DNA from: Bacteroidales bacterium
Lineage (GTDB): Bacteria > Bacteroidota > Bacteroidia > Bacteroidales > UBA12077
DNA: 47,263 nucleotides
Reading direction: 5' to 3'
NCBI GenBank assembly: GCA_027859205.1
Contig: JAQIBH010000200.1
Coordinates: forward strand, 1 to 47,263
Positions 1-7,712 of this stretch are shown in pieces. Made by a program: the position numbers and the translations under genes. Numbering within the stretch: the stretch's first letter is position 1; each line of letters opens with the position of its first letter. The notes beneath the pieces are model-generated. The model was not told where the DNA came from. It saw only the letters and a list, made by a program, of their open reading frames with translations, and searched no databases.

Positions 1-8
1 TTTATCAT

Positions 9-53
9 AAGTGCATGATTTTATGACTATAAGATAATAAAAATCTTGCACTT
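9..53. repeat. Imperfect inverted repeat downstream of the DUF4837 gene
   Basis: Arms at 9-22 and 40-53 match at 13 of 14 positions around a 17-base spacer. The sequence lies just past the stop of the leftward DUF4837 gene, so it could end that transcript. There is no clear U tract on the minus strand, so the terminator role is doubtful. Positions 1-115 hold no gene that I can see. Confidence 0.4.
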
Positions 54-115
54 AAACAAATGAAACAAGCTATAAAATACTGAATATATGATCGTTAAAC
101 TATTTTCAGTGAACC

Positions 116-1117
116 CTAATTAGCTGACTCATTTAATGGCATTTGAACTGAATTCAAGATTGCTTCTACTTGTCTTAAATAATCGCGCTTATCAAATTGA
201 GGTGCAAAAACAAATCCATCGATATTTATCACTTTATTTTTTTCTTCATCAATAAAAGAAAAACTAACAAAGGGACCACCCATAAAATCATTTTCAACCT
301 TCCAAAGATTTCTTAGCTCGATAACGTCAATATCATTAACCTTTATCTCTCTTCTATAGGTAAGGGCATCTCTTTCCACTGCCATAAATGAACCTATAGT
401 TGGTCCTGGAACAAACCGTTTTGTAAATTGTGTTCTTTTTGCAAACAAGTAATCCGTTGTTAATTCAACATCGGGTTTATCATAAGAATAAATTAAAATC
501 CCTTGCACAATGTCACCTCTCCCTTTACTTTCATACCAAGAAAAATCTGTTGTATCCAAATCCAAAGAATAACCTTTAGGAATTGTTAATCTTACTCCAA
601 ATTTCCTTTCAATTTGATCGGCAAAACCAATTTGCTCATATTTTTTATAATTATCGGCATGACGTTTCAGTTCCATTTTAATGATTCTTTCAACCAACAA
701 ATCTCCATTTTCTCGTACGAGATCCTCTAAACTATTTTTGTCAGGAGCTAAAACATTAACTATAATTTGCGGTTTAGCCCAAAGATTTTCCTGAACAACC
801 ATTTTTGGTTCGTGTAAATCTTTATCAATCTTCACAATAATCACATTTCTGTGAGTTTTAAAAATATTTGAAAAAGCGGTAAACGGAATATGAATTAAAT
901 CAAACACTGGTTCTGGTTGAGGTAAAGCTGGATGAGCCTGACTTAACTTCATTTTAAATTCCTTCCCAATATCAGAACTCCAAAGTTTGGGTTCAATAAC
1001 AAGAACTACTTCGCCAGATTTACCTGTTACGTTTGGTAATAAAGCTGAGGAGTCCTTTTCTTTACAAGATGAAAACAAAAGTGTTGTTATAATTATTGAA
1101 AGAATAATTTTTTTCAT
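116..1117 (-). CDS. DUF4837 family lipoprotein
   Basis: The 333-residue product begins with a lipoprotein signal ending in LLFSSC, so Cys18 is the expected lipidated residue and the protein should sit in the periplasm or outer membrane. The body has the features I associate with the Bacteroidota family DUF4837: a GEVVLVIE strand early on, a region with VFDLIHIPFTAFSNIFK, a middle IPKGYSLDLD segment, and an N-terminal half rich in hydrophobic strands. The family has no established function known to me. The gene starts 12 bases after the stop of the upstream lytic transglycosylase gene on the same strand, so the two are probably cotranscribed, which hints at a cell-wall role (inference). Length is normal and no defects are visible. 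Confidence 0.85.
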   Translation of the reverse strand: MKKIILSIIITTLLFSSCKEKDSSALLPNVTGKSGEVVLVIEPKLWSSDIGKEFKMKLSQAHPALPQPEPVFDLIHIPFTAFSNIFKTHRNVIIVKIDKDLHEPKMVVQENLWAKPQIIVNVLAPDKNSLEDLVRENGDLLVERIIKMELKRHADNYKKYEQIGFADQIERKFGVRLTIPKGYSLDLDTTDFSWYESKGRGDIVQGILIYSYDKPDVELTTDYLFAKRTQFTKRFVPGPTIGSFMAVERDALTYRREIKVNDIDVIELRNLWKVENDFMGGPFVSFSFIDEEKNKVINIDGFVFAPQFDKRDYLRQVEAILNSVQMPLNESAN

Positions 1118-1129
1118 AGTAAGTTAATA

Positions 1130-2545
1130 TTACTTATTTAAATAAATCTTTAATTTTTTTCCTGCTTTTAAATCTTTTTCATTATTAATGTTGTTCTCTT
1201 CTTTTAACTCTGAAATCGATCGGCAATTAAATTTCTCTGCAATACTCCACACTGTATCGCCATTTTGCACAGTGTAATATATAAAACGATCTGTAGTATC
1301 TCTTTGTTGTTTTGGTCGAATTCTTTCTTCTTCAATTTTTCGTGCCAATTGTGGACTAACCCATACATCAAGTTTTTGTCCAACATTAAGGTCGTTTGTT
1401 GGTAAACTATTCCAAATTTTTATATCATCAATTGTACAACTATAATTTATTGCAATTTTATGAAAATACTCTCCTCTAGCAACTTCATGAATAATTCTTA
1501 TTTTTCCGTTTGTTTCTCCCGCTTCTGAAACGACCTCACTAAAATTATGTTCAGGAATAGATTGATCAAATATCGCTTTTTCATTTTTAACAAAAGATCG
1601 TATCTTGCTGCTTGGCAAAATAAGTATTGCAGGGTCCTTCATTTTTGGAATGAAATCAAGTTTATACGATGGATTTAAATATTGTAATGTTTCAATCGGG
1701 ATTTTTGTAACTTCTGCAATCCTTTTAAAATATACAGCTTTATTAAGCTTTACGGTATCAACATCAAGATATATATATTTCGATTTAACTGGCTCAATAT
1801 TGTGATCTTGATAATGGTTCATTACGTAATTAACAGCAATAAAGGCTGGAACATAACCATTAGTTTGCGCAGGAAGATAAGGTTGAATTTCCCAGAAATC
1901 AGTTTTCCCTCCAGAGCGAAGAATGGCATTTCTTACAACACCTGGACCACCATTATAAGCAGCAAGTGCTAATTGCCAATCATTATAAATTCTATATAAA
2001 TACTGAAGGTAACTACATGCAGCTTCTGTCGATTTATATATGTCACGACGTTCATCGACGTATGAATTAACTTCTAAGTCGAACATTTTACTGGTATTAA
2101 TCTTAAATTGCCATAAGCCCACTGCAGCTGATGAAGACACTGCTCTTGGATCAAGCGCCGACTCAATTATTGCCAGATATTTTAGTTCCAATGGTAACTG
2201 ATATTTATCTAAAGCTTCCTCAAAAATTGGGAAATATAGTTCTGCCAAACCAATTATCTTTGCTAAATGCTCACGACGTTCAATTGTATAAACATCTATA
2301 TATCGTCGAACCCGATCATTATATTCCAATTCTATTGGAGTAAGATTATTTAGTTCGGCCATTTTGTATTCGTAAACTAAATCGGGATAAATAGGAATTG
2401 AATCTTTTTTCTTTTTCTTTTCAACAGGATCTACTTCACTGACTTTATAATACTCCCTTGCATAAATTTTGGTTTCAAATATTAGTAATGTGATTAAAAA
2501 TAATATTGAAAAATAAATTTTTTTATACATATAATTACTGTTCAT
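1130..2545 (-). CDS. LysM-containing lytic murein transglycosylase (MltD-like)
   Basis: The enzyme should cleave the glycan backbone of peptidoglycan and leave anhydro-muropeptides. A signal peptide covers about residues 7-29. The SLT domain spans about 110-260: Glu128 in IIESALDP is the expected catalytic acid, and SSSAAVGLWQF and ALAAYNGGPGVV are the usual supporting motifs. Two LysM repeats follow near 350-397 and 422-471, the second containing VQNGDTVWSIAEKF, and they would bind peptidoglycan. This order (signal, SLT, LysM repeats) matches MltD-like proteins. The start at 2545 is followed four codons later by another ATG (MYKK) that gives an equally good signal peptide, so the true start may be there. 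It is first of a pair with the DUF4837 gene. Confidence 0.93.
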   Translation of the reverse strand: MNSNYMYKKIYFSILFLITLLIFETKIYAREYYKVSEVDPVEKKKKKDSIPIYPDLVYEYKMAELNNLTPIELEYNDRVRRYIDVYTIERREHLAKIIGLAELYFPIFEEALDKYQLPLELKYLAIIESALDPRAVSSSAAVGLWQFKINTSKMFDLEVNSYVDERRDIYKSTEAACSYLQYLYRIYNDWQLALAAYNGGPGVVRNAILRSGGKTDFWEIQPYLPAQTNGYVPAFIAVNYVMNHYQDHNIEPVKSKYIYLDVDTVKLNKAVYFKRIAEVTKIPIETLQYLNPSYKLDFIPKMKDPAILILPSSKIRSFVKNEKAIFDQSIPEHNFSEVVSEAGETNGKIRIIHEVARGEYFHKIAINYSCTIDDIKIWNSLPTNDLNVGQKLDVWVSPQLARKIEEERIRPKQQRDTTDRFIYYTVQNGDTVWSIAEKFNCRSISELKEENNINNEKDLKAGKKLKIYLNK

Positions 2546-2680
2546 CTCTCTTTTTAATTTCTCGGGTAAAAATACTATTTATCGTAAACTTATACATTAA
2601 ATAATATAAAAAAGCACTTTCAATTTATTAACAGATATTTTAAGAAACAAAAAGAGGATGTTTTATAAGACCAAATAGTT

Positions 2681-2766
2681 GTCATTCTGAGCCTGCAGAC
2701 GGCAGTCAGTCTTGTCGAAGAATCTATTTGATTATGAATTAGATATTTCGACTGGCTCAATATGAC
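2681..2766. repeat. Pair of opposed REP-like palindromic units
   Basis: A first unit at 2681-2725 reads GTCATTCTGAGC, then a small self-complementary insert, then TTGTCGAAGAATC. A second at 2746-2766, TTTCGACTGGCTCAATATGAC without its first base, is an inverted degenerate copy. A third related unit is at 23185-23210. GTCATTCTGAGC-TTGTCGAAGAATCT is a dispersed intergenic element I know from many Bacteroidota genomes. The rest of the 321-base gap 2546-2866 holds only the tatA terminator and AT-rich sequence. Confidence 0.75.
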
Positions 2767-2814
2767 TTTTTTCATAGAAGGTCTCCTTTCGAACACCTTT
2801 TTCTAAAAACAAAA

Positions 2815-2845
2815 AACCTGCTTTACATAATATGAAAAGCAGGTT
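2815..2845 (-). terminator. Intrinsic terminator after tatA
   Basis: Arms at 2815-2824 and 2836-2845 (AACCTGCTTT and AAAGCAGGTT) form a perfect 10-base stem with an 11-base loop. On the minus strand the hairpin is followed by a T-rich stretch. It begins 22 bases past the tatA stop, so it should end the M23-dxr-rseP-tatA transcript. Confidence 0.85.
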
Positions 2846-2866
2846 ATATTAACTTAATAATATTTA

Positions 2867-3058
2867 TTATTCTTCCGAATCCTCTTTGTCTTCTCCTTCT
2901 TCTTCTTTGGTTGCTTTTTTAAAGTCTTTCAAACCTTGGCCAAGGCCTTTCATTAATTCCGGTATTTTTTTGCCGCCAAAAATTAATACAACAACTAAAA
3001 CTATAATTACAATTTCCCAAGGGCCGAACATTCCAAGTAATATTGAAGGTACTAACAT
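2867..3058 (-). CDS. tatA: Sec-independent (Tat) translocase subunit TatA/TatE
   Basis: This 63-residue protein has the standard TatA layout: a short N-terminal part with the FGPWE motif (Glu15), one hydrophobic transmembrane helix ([14 protein letters not shown]), the hinge [22 protein letters not shown] as an amphipathic helix, and an acidic tail. TatA oligomers form the pore for export of folded twin-arginine proteins across the inner membrane. tatBC are not in the window. It follows rseP by 42 bases, and a TACATTTG box on the minus strand at 3083-3090 could give it its own promoter. A strong terminator follows the gene. Confidence 0.95.
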   Translation of the reverse strand: MLVPSILLGMFGPWEIVIIVLVVVLIFGGKKIPELMKGLGQGLKDFKKATKEEEGEDKEDSEE

Positions 3059-3082
3059 ATACTTTTATTATTATTGTTTATA

Positions 3083-3090
3083 CAAATGTA
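3083..3090 (-). promoter_or_regulatory. Candidate -7 promoter box for tatA
   Basis: Read on the minus strand the sequence is TACATTTG, an exact match to the Bacteroidota TAnnTTTG box, 25 bases before the tatA start. I see no good TTTG at the expected -33 position, so it may be weak or chance. Confidence 0.35.
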
Positions 3091-3100
3091 AGACAATTTA

Positions 3101-4420
3101 TTAGTTATTAAAATGCTTAAAAATATCATTCCCGTTTGCGTAAAGTAAAAGTCCCAATAATAAAATCATTCCAACCATTTGGGCGTATTCTAAAAACTTA
3201 TCACTAGGCTTACGGCCGGTTACCATTTCATATAATAAAAACATAACATGACCTCCATCCAGAGCCGGAATAGGAAGAACATTCATTATTGCAAGAATGA
3301 TTGACAAAAAAGCTGTTAAATTCCAGAATGCCTGCCAATTCCATGTACTTGGGAAAATTTTACCAATAGTAATAAATCCACCTAAAGATTTATATGCTTC
3401 AGTTTTTGGTGAAAAAATCAGCTTTAACTGTTTTAAATAACTTTGGAAGGTTTCAACACCTTTATTAATTCCTGCTGGTATTGATTCCATCAGGCTGTAT
3501 TCAGTTTTTTCCAGTTCCAAAAAATTATACGGATTATCAGCATATACCCCAATAATTCCTTCTTCTGAAACCTGAATATCAAAATCTAAAATTTTACTAT
3601 CTCTTTGAACTTTTATTGAAACTAACTGATTTTTATACTTAAATATGGAATCTTTATATTGATCGAAATATTCTATTGCTTGTTCATTTATTCCAATTAG
3701 TTTATCACCTTTTTGCAAACCTGCTTTTTTAGCCTCAGAATCTTTTGAAAAATCTCCAATATAAAACGGGACACGAACTTCTATAAAATTTGTGGTTTTA
3801 AGTAATTTTGGAATTATACTCTCTGGAATAGATACTTCCGCTTGTTGACCATTTCTTTCTATCTGGATGGTTTTTACATCTTCTAAAATCAAGTGAGGAA
3901 CTATTGCATGAAAATCTTCAATTTCTTCGCCATCTAATGATAAGATTTTATCTCCATTTCGCAATCCCATATCATAAGCTATAGAATCAACCACAATACC
4001 ATGTTCCACGCTCTTATTTGGCAAGAATTCATCTCCCCAAGTATATAAAATGGCTGAGTAAATTACCAATGCTGTAATAAAGTTTACCATTACACCACCA
4101 AGCATTATTAATAATCGTTGCCATGTTTTTTTAGAACGAAACTCGTGTGGTTGTGGTGGTTGTTTCATTTGCTCTTTGTCCATCGACTCATCAATCATTC
4201 CTGATATTTTAACATATCCTCCTAATGGCAACCATCCAATTCCATATTCGGTTTCGCCTCTTTTTATTTTAAAAAGCGAGAACCAGGGATTAAAAAATAA
4301 ATAAAATTTCTCTACCCTCGTTTTAAATATTTTAGCAAAAGCAAAATGTCCAAATTCGTGTAATACTACTAATATGGATATGCTAAGTAAAAATTGTCCT
4401 GTTTTAACTAATACTTCCAT
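3101..4420 (-). CDS. rseP: Site-2 zinc protease, RseP family (M50)
   Basis: The 439-residue inner-membrane metalloprotease cuts substrates within the membrane, classically anti-sigma factors during envelope stress. The first helix carries the zinc site HEFGH (His21, Glu22, His25) and the last part carries NVLPIPALDGGH with Asp388 as the third ligand. Two PDZ regions lie between them, near 130-200 (VVDSIAYDMGLRNGDKILSL) and 210-290 (AKKAGLQKGDKLIGI). At least three other hydrophobic segments are visible. The gene follows dxr by 15 bases. The dxr-rseP pairing is common in bacteria. No matching anti-sigma gene is visible here. Confidence 0.95.
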   Translation of the reverse strand: MEVLVKTGQFLLSISILVVLHEFGHFAFAKIFKTRVEKFYLFFNPWFSLFKIKRGETEYGIGWLPLGGYVKISGMIDESMDKEQMKQPPQPHEFRSKKTWQRLLIMLGGVMVNFITALVIYSAILYTWGDEFLPNKSVEHGIVVDSIAYDMGLRNGDKILSLDGEEIEDFHAIVPHLILEDVKTIQIERNGQQAEVSIPESIIPKLLKTTNFIEVRVPFYIGDFSKDSEAKKAGLQKGDKLIGINEQAIEYFDQYKDSIFKYKNQLVSIKVQRDSKILDFDIQVSEEGIIGVYADNPYNFLELEKTEYSLMESIPAGINKGVETFQSYLKQLKLIFSPKTEAYKSLGGFITIGKIFPSTWNWQAFWNLTAFLSIILAIMNVLPIPALDGGHVMFLLYEMVTGRKPSDKFLEYAQMVGMILLLGLLLYANGNDIFKHFNN

Positions 4421-4435
4421 CTATCAATTCTTTAA

Positions 4436-5590
4436 TTACTTATTTATTAATGTCTTTGAAAACTCTCTAGTTTCTTTATCTGTATTTATTAGATCATCCA
4501 AATTAGGATGTTTTATATAAGCTATTTTGTGCATGCTTTGTTCAATAAGATCTGTCATTTCACAAAATCCTATTTTATCTTTTAAAAATGCTTCAACCGC
4601 TATTTCATTTGCAGCATTTAAAATACAAGGCATATTTCCACATTTATCCATTGCATCGAACGCCAATGCAAGATTTCTAAAACTTTTTAAATCGGGCTTC
4701 TCAAAAGTTAATTCGGGATGATCCCAAAAGCTAAATCTTGGAAAATTAGTTTCCATCCGATTAGGAAAACTAAATGCATATTGAATCGGAAGCTTCATAT
4801 CTGGTAATCCCATTTGTGCTTTTATTGATCCATCACGAAATTGTACAGCTGAATGCACAATAGATTGAGGATGCACAACTACTTCAATTTGTTTAGGCTG
4901 AATACCAAATAACCATCGAGCTTCAATCGCCTCTAATCCTTTATTCATCATAGTAGCAGAATCGATGGTGATTTTTGCACCCATATCCCAATTTGGATGT
5001 TTTAAGGCCTTTTCTTTAGTAACCGATTTTAAAAACTCTAGATCCCTTCCTCGAAATGGACCTCCAGAAGCTGTTAAAATAATTTTTTCAATTGTATTTT
5101 GTCCTTCGCCAACCAAACATTGAAATATTGCAGAATGCTCAGAATCAACAGGTAAAATACTAGCTTTATTTTGTAAAGCCAGTTTTTGAATCAACTCTCC
5201 TGCAACAACTAGAGTTTCTTTATTTGCTAAAGCAATTGTTTTACCCGATTTAATCGCATTTATTGTTGGGAGCAAACCCGAATAACCAACCATTGCAGTA
5301 AGTACAATGTCGATAGTATCCATTTCAACTATTTGAGAAACGGCATCACTACCTGCATAAATTTTAACTGGAAGATCTCGAAGTGCTTGAACCAACTCAT
5401 CATATTTTGATTCGTTAGCAATTACAACTGTATTTGGCTTAAACTCTCTAACTTGTTTCAAAAGTAATTCAACATTATTATATGCAGTAAGAACCTCTAC
5501 TTCGAAGTGTTCTGGATTTTCCCTAATAACATCTAGTGCTTGTGTACCGATTGAACCAGTTGATCCTAATATTGCAATTCTCTTTTTCAT
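4436..5590 (-). CDS. dxr: 1-deoxy-D-xylulose-5-phosphate reductoisomerase
   Basis: The enzyme converts DXP to 2-C-methyl-D-erythritol 4-phosphate with NADPH and a divalent metal, the committed step of the MEP isoprenoid pathway in the cytoplasm. The N-terminal Rossmann motif ILGSTGSIGTQALDVI (about 7-22) binds NADPH. VDSEHSAIFQ supplies the metal ligands Asp149 and Glu151. Other signatures are LANKETLVVAG, ILTASGGPFRG and MMNKGLEAIEARWLF. At 384 residues it is full length. It sits between the M23 peptidase gene (32 bases upstream) and rseP (15 bases downstream), all on the minus strand, so it is probably part of one transcript. Confidence 0.97.
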   Translation of the reverse strand: MKKRIAILGSTGSIGTQALDVIRENPEHFEVEVLTAYNNVELLLKQVREFKPNTVVIANESKYDELVQALRDLPVKIYAGSDAVSQIVEMDTIDIVLTAMVGYSGLLPTINAIKSGKTIALANKETLVVAGELIQKLALQNKASILPVDSEHSAIFQCLVGEGQNTIEKIILTASGGPFRGRDLEFLKSVTKEKALKHPNWDMGAKITIDSATMMNKGLEAIEARWLFGIQPKQIEVVVHPQSIVHSAVQFRDGSIKAQMGLPDMKLPIQYAFSFPNRMETNFPRFSFWDHPELTFEKPDLKSFRNLALAFDAMDKCGNMPCILNAANEIAVEAFLKDKIGFCEMTDLIEQSMHKIAYIKHPNLDDLINTDKETREFSKTLINK

Positions 5591-5622
5591 TTATTCTTCT
5601 CTTTCTCCTTCTCACAAATTAA

Positions 5623-6492
5623 CTAAAATGCAACATAATCTTCCGGATCAATAGAGGTCCCATTATGCCATAATTCAAAATGTAAATGCGGCCCGCTGGT
5701 TAATTCTCCTGAATTTCCAATTATAGCAATTGCTTCTCCCGCAGTTACATGATTACCCACTTTTTTTAATAGTTCTGAATTATGCTTATAAATAGAAATT
5801 AAATTGTTATCGTGCTGTATTTGAAGCACATACCCGGTTTCAAGAGTCCAGTTTGCAATAATTACCGTGCCATCCAGAGTTGCTACAACTACTTTGTTTG
5901 AAGCAGTAACAATATCTGTCCCAAAATGATTTTCGCTTGGGTTAAATGAATTCGTAACTAAACCTTTTACTGGTGGATAAAAATGTATGCTAGAAAAATC
6001 GGTTTTATTTGAAGTATTAACCAATATTGACAAATTAAATAACTCTTCTTCTTCTATTTGCTGACGTAATAATGAGTCATGCTCAGATTTATCAAAGGTT
6101 ATTTCTTCGTATCTTATAGTTGTATCTAGAGAATTTTCATAACTCAATGGTGTTCCTCCTCTGATAATTGTATTTATACTTTCAAAATAGCGATCGCGGA
6201 TTTCTAATTCGTGTTCTAAGGAATCTAGTTTATAAACATTATTAATGATATTTCTACGCATATTTCCATCGGGATAACCTGGTATAAATTCTCTAATAGG
6301 AGTAAAAGCGATTAAAACAATTATTCCTATTGTAAAAAGCAATAAAGATGTTCCTCCTATTGAAAATACATTTAATCTTGAAAGTCGCAAATACCAAACC
6401 TCTTCAAAAGTATTATCATTATAGATACTTAAACGGTATTTATTCTTTAGTTTATTAACAATATGTTTCTTTCTTTCTTTGATCATCAACAA
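5623..6492 (-). CDS. Membrane-anchored M23 (LytM-type) peptidoglycan endopeptidase
   Basis: The 289-residue protein has a basic cytoplasmic N-terminus, one transmembrane helix near residues 39-60 (TSLLLFTIGIIVLIAF), a short helical stalk, and a C-terminal M23 domain facing the periplasm. Zinc ligands are visible as His189 and Asp193 in HFGTD and His271 in HLHFELW, with His269 as the catalytic base. The domain therefore looks active. M23 enzymes cut peptide crossbridges in peptidoglycan. The N-terminal pattern (KLKNKYRLSIYNDNTFEEVWYLRLSRLNVF) is typical of a Bacteroidota-specific subgroup. Start is at 6492, though the ATG two codons later is equally plausible given the nearby promoter box. It is first gene of the run to tatA. 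Confidence 0.93.
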   Translation of the reverse strand: MLMIKERKKHIVNKLKNKYRLSIYNDNTFEEVWYLRLSRLNVFSIGGTSLLLFTIGIIVLIAFTPIREFIPGYPDGNMRRNIINNVYKLDSLEHELEIRDRYFESINTIIRGGTPLSYENSLDTTIRYEEITFDKSEHDSLLRQQIEEEELFNLSILVNTSNKTDFSSIHFYPPVKGLVTNSFNPSENHFGTDIVTASNKVVVATLDGTVIIANWTLETGYVLQIQHDNNLISIYKHNSELLKKVGNHVTAGEAIAIIGNSGELTSGPHLHFELWHNGTSIDPEDYVAF

Positions 6493-6504
6493 TTAATTTG
6501 TTTG

Positions 6505-6512
6505 CAAAGATA
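6505..6512 (-). promoter_or_regulatory. Candidate -7 promoter box for the M23-dxr-rseP-tatA run
   Basis: Minus strand reads TATCTTTG, an exact TAnnTTTG match. It lies 13 bases upstream of the M23 peptidase start, so the leader would be very short. The -33 region is weak. Confidence 0.45.
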
Positions 6513-6693
6513 AACGTTTTCGGTAAAGAAAACAGTTAAAAATAAGCCTACTAAATTAGCTCAAACAAATGAATTAAACGAAGTGTTTTAATTATTTATG
6601 GGTCGATATAACATAAATTAACAATTGATATTTAATTAAATAGCATTAATGCTAAAAATAAATGCATAAAAAACATAAGAATAGGCAGGAAAA

Positions 6694-6724
6694 TTTGTTT
6701 TTTATCTATCATTAATTACCTTTG
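6694..6724 (+). promoter_or_regulatory. Promoter of the initiator tRNA gene
   Basis: TTTG at 6694-6697, a 19-base spacer and TACCTTTG at 6717-6724 exactly match the Bacteroidota housekeeping promoter form. The tRNA begins 40 bases downstream. A perfect 14-base palindrome (TAGCATTAATGCTA, 6641-6654) lies further upstream. Confidence 0.8.
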
Positions 6725-6763
6725 CAACCGCAATAAAGATAAATAAACGTACTTAAAATATAT

Positions 6764-6836
<73 letters not shown>

Positions 6837-6840
6837 CTAG

Positions 6841-6880
6841 AAAAGCCCTACAAACACAACGTTTGTAGGGCTTTTGGTTT
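6841..6880 (+). terminator. Strong intrinsic terminator after tRNA-fMet
   Basis: A perfect 15-base stem (6841-6855 with 6861-6875) and a 5-base loop begin four bases after the tRNA and are followed by T-rich sequence. The A-rich left arm means it could also act for the convergent minus-strand gene at 6960-7211. Confidence 0.92.
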
Positions 6881-6959
6881 TATGGGGTGTAAAAAATATT
6901 AAAAGTTAAATTTACTTTTCTCTCTTCTTTTTTCGATGATACTTCAGAATCCACTCATT

Positions 6960-7211
6960 TTATAGAACAAACTCTTCCCATAACTCATTTTCCCGTTTTT
7001 CCTTTTCTGCTGCTTCGTTCTTTTTAACCTCAACTGAATTTAGGTCTTTTAGAACCTGGAAAAGATTTGGTTTGTCCTGCTCCTCGGCTCTCTCCATCAA
7101 TAGCTTTGCTATCATACTTCTGCCTCTTTCTCTTTTTTGTTCAGGTGCAAGTTCCCTTTTAAAGATTTTACTACCTTCTTTTTTAGGCTTTATAGGATCT
7201 TTTTTTTCCAT
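6960..7211 (-). CDS. Small highly charged protein of unknown function
   Basis: I do not recognise this 83-residue product. It has no signal peptide, no hydrophobic segment and no cysteine. The first 40 residues are basic (MEKKDPIKPKKEGSKIFKRE), the middle and C-terminal parts are predicted helical with alternating Glu/Lys (NEAAEKEKRENELWEEF). It looks like a soluble helical or coiled-coil protein, possibly nucleic-acid or protein binding, but that is only composition. It stands alone, convergent with the tRNA unit and divergent from the large surface-protein cluster. The reading frame is clean and starts with ATG. It could be a small lineage-specific gene. Confidence 0.6.
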   Translation of the reverse strand: MEKKDPIKPKKEGSKIFKRELAPEQKRERGRSMIAKLLMERAEEQDKPNLFQVLKDLNSVEVKKNEAAEKEKRENELWEEFVL

Positions 7212-7712
7212 AGTTTTTTTCTATTAAGCTACGAAACAATCTGTTAAAAGTCAACATTACAGATTATTAAACTTGGAGATATTCAAGTAATATTTGATTC
7301 TTAGGAGACTCATCTCTAAAAAAGCTCTAAAATCCAAAAAAACAATAAAAAGGGGGTCACCTTTTTTGCTTTTTGGGAATTAATATATGAGGAATAGTTT
7401 ATTATTTAGTGAAAAGAATTATTAAAGTTATCATGCAGATTGTATTTTAATGAAAAATAGTTATGCAACTCCATTTGGATTCCATTATTGTAGATTGTTT
7501 ATGAACTTTTCGTAATTTATATTTATTCTAAACAAGTGCTATAAATGTATTCTATATATTAAGTTTACTCAGAGGGAGCTGAAAAAGAGACAAAAAGGTC
7601 TTTAGAATATGATTTTGCGGTTAACGAAATTATTACTAATTATGCAAATCTTTTTTAAAAATAAGAGAGTTTTTATATTAAAGAAGGCCCTAATTTATTA
7701 ACCCAATAATCT
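7212..7712. other. AT-rich intergenic region ahead of the surface-protein cluster
   Basis: I see no convincing gene, RNA or exact TAnnTTTG promoter in these 501 bases. A weak hairpin at about 7347-7366 (AAAAAGG paired with CCTTTTT) is followed by further T runs on the plus strand. The region should contain the promoter of the large plus-strand gene run and its length leaves room for regulation. Confidence 0.5.

Noticed and set aside
7347-7366. Terminator hairpin in the 7212-7712 gap
   Set aside because: Stem is only 7 A-T-rich pairs and no gene ends there on either strand.
7450-7515. 21-codon frame in the 7212-7712 gap
   Set aside because: Too short, no signal or motif, no sign of a start site.
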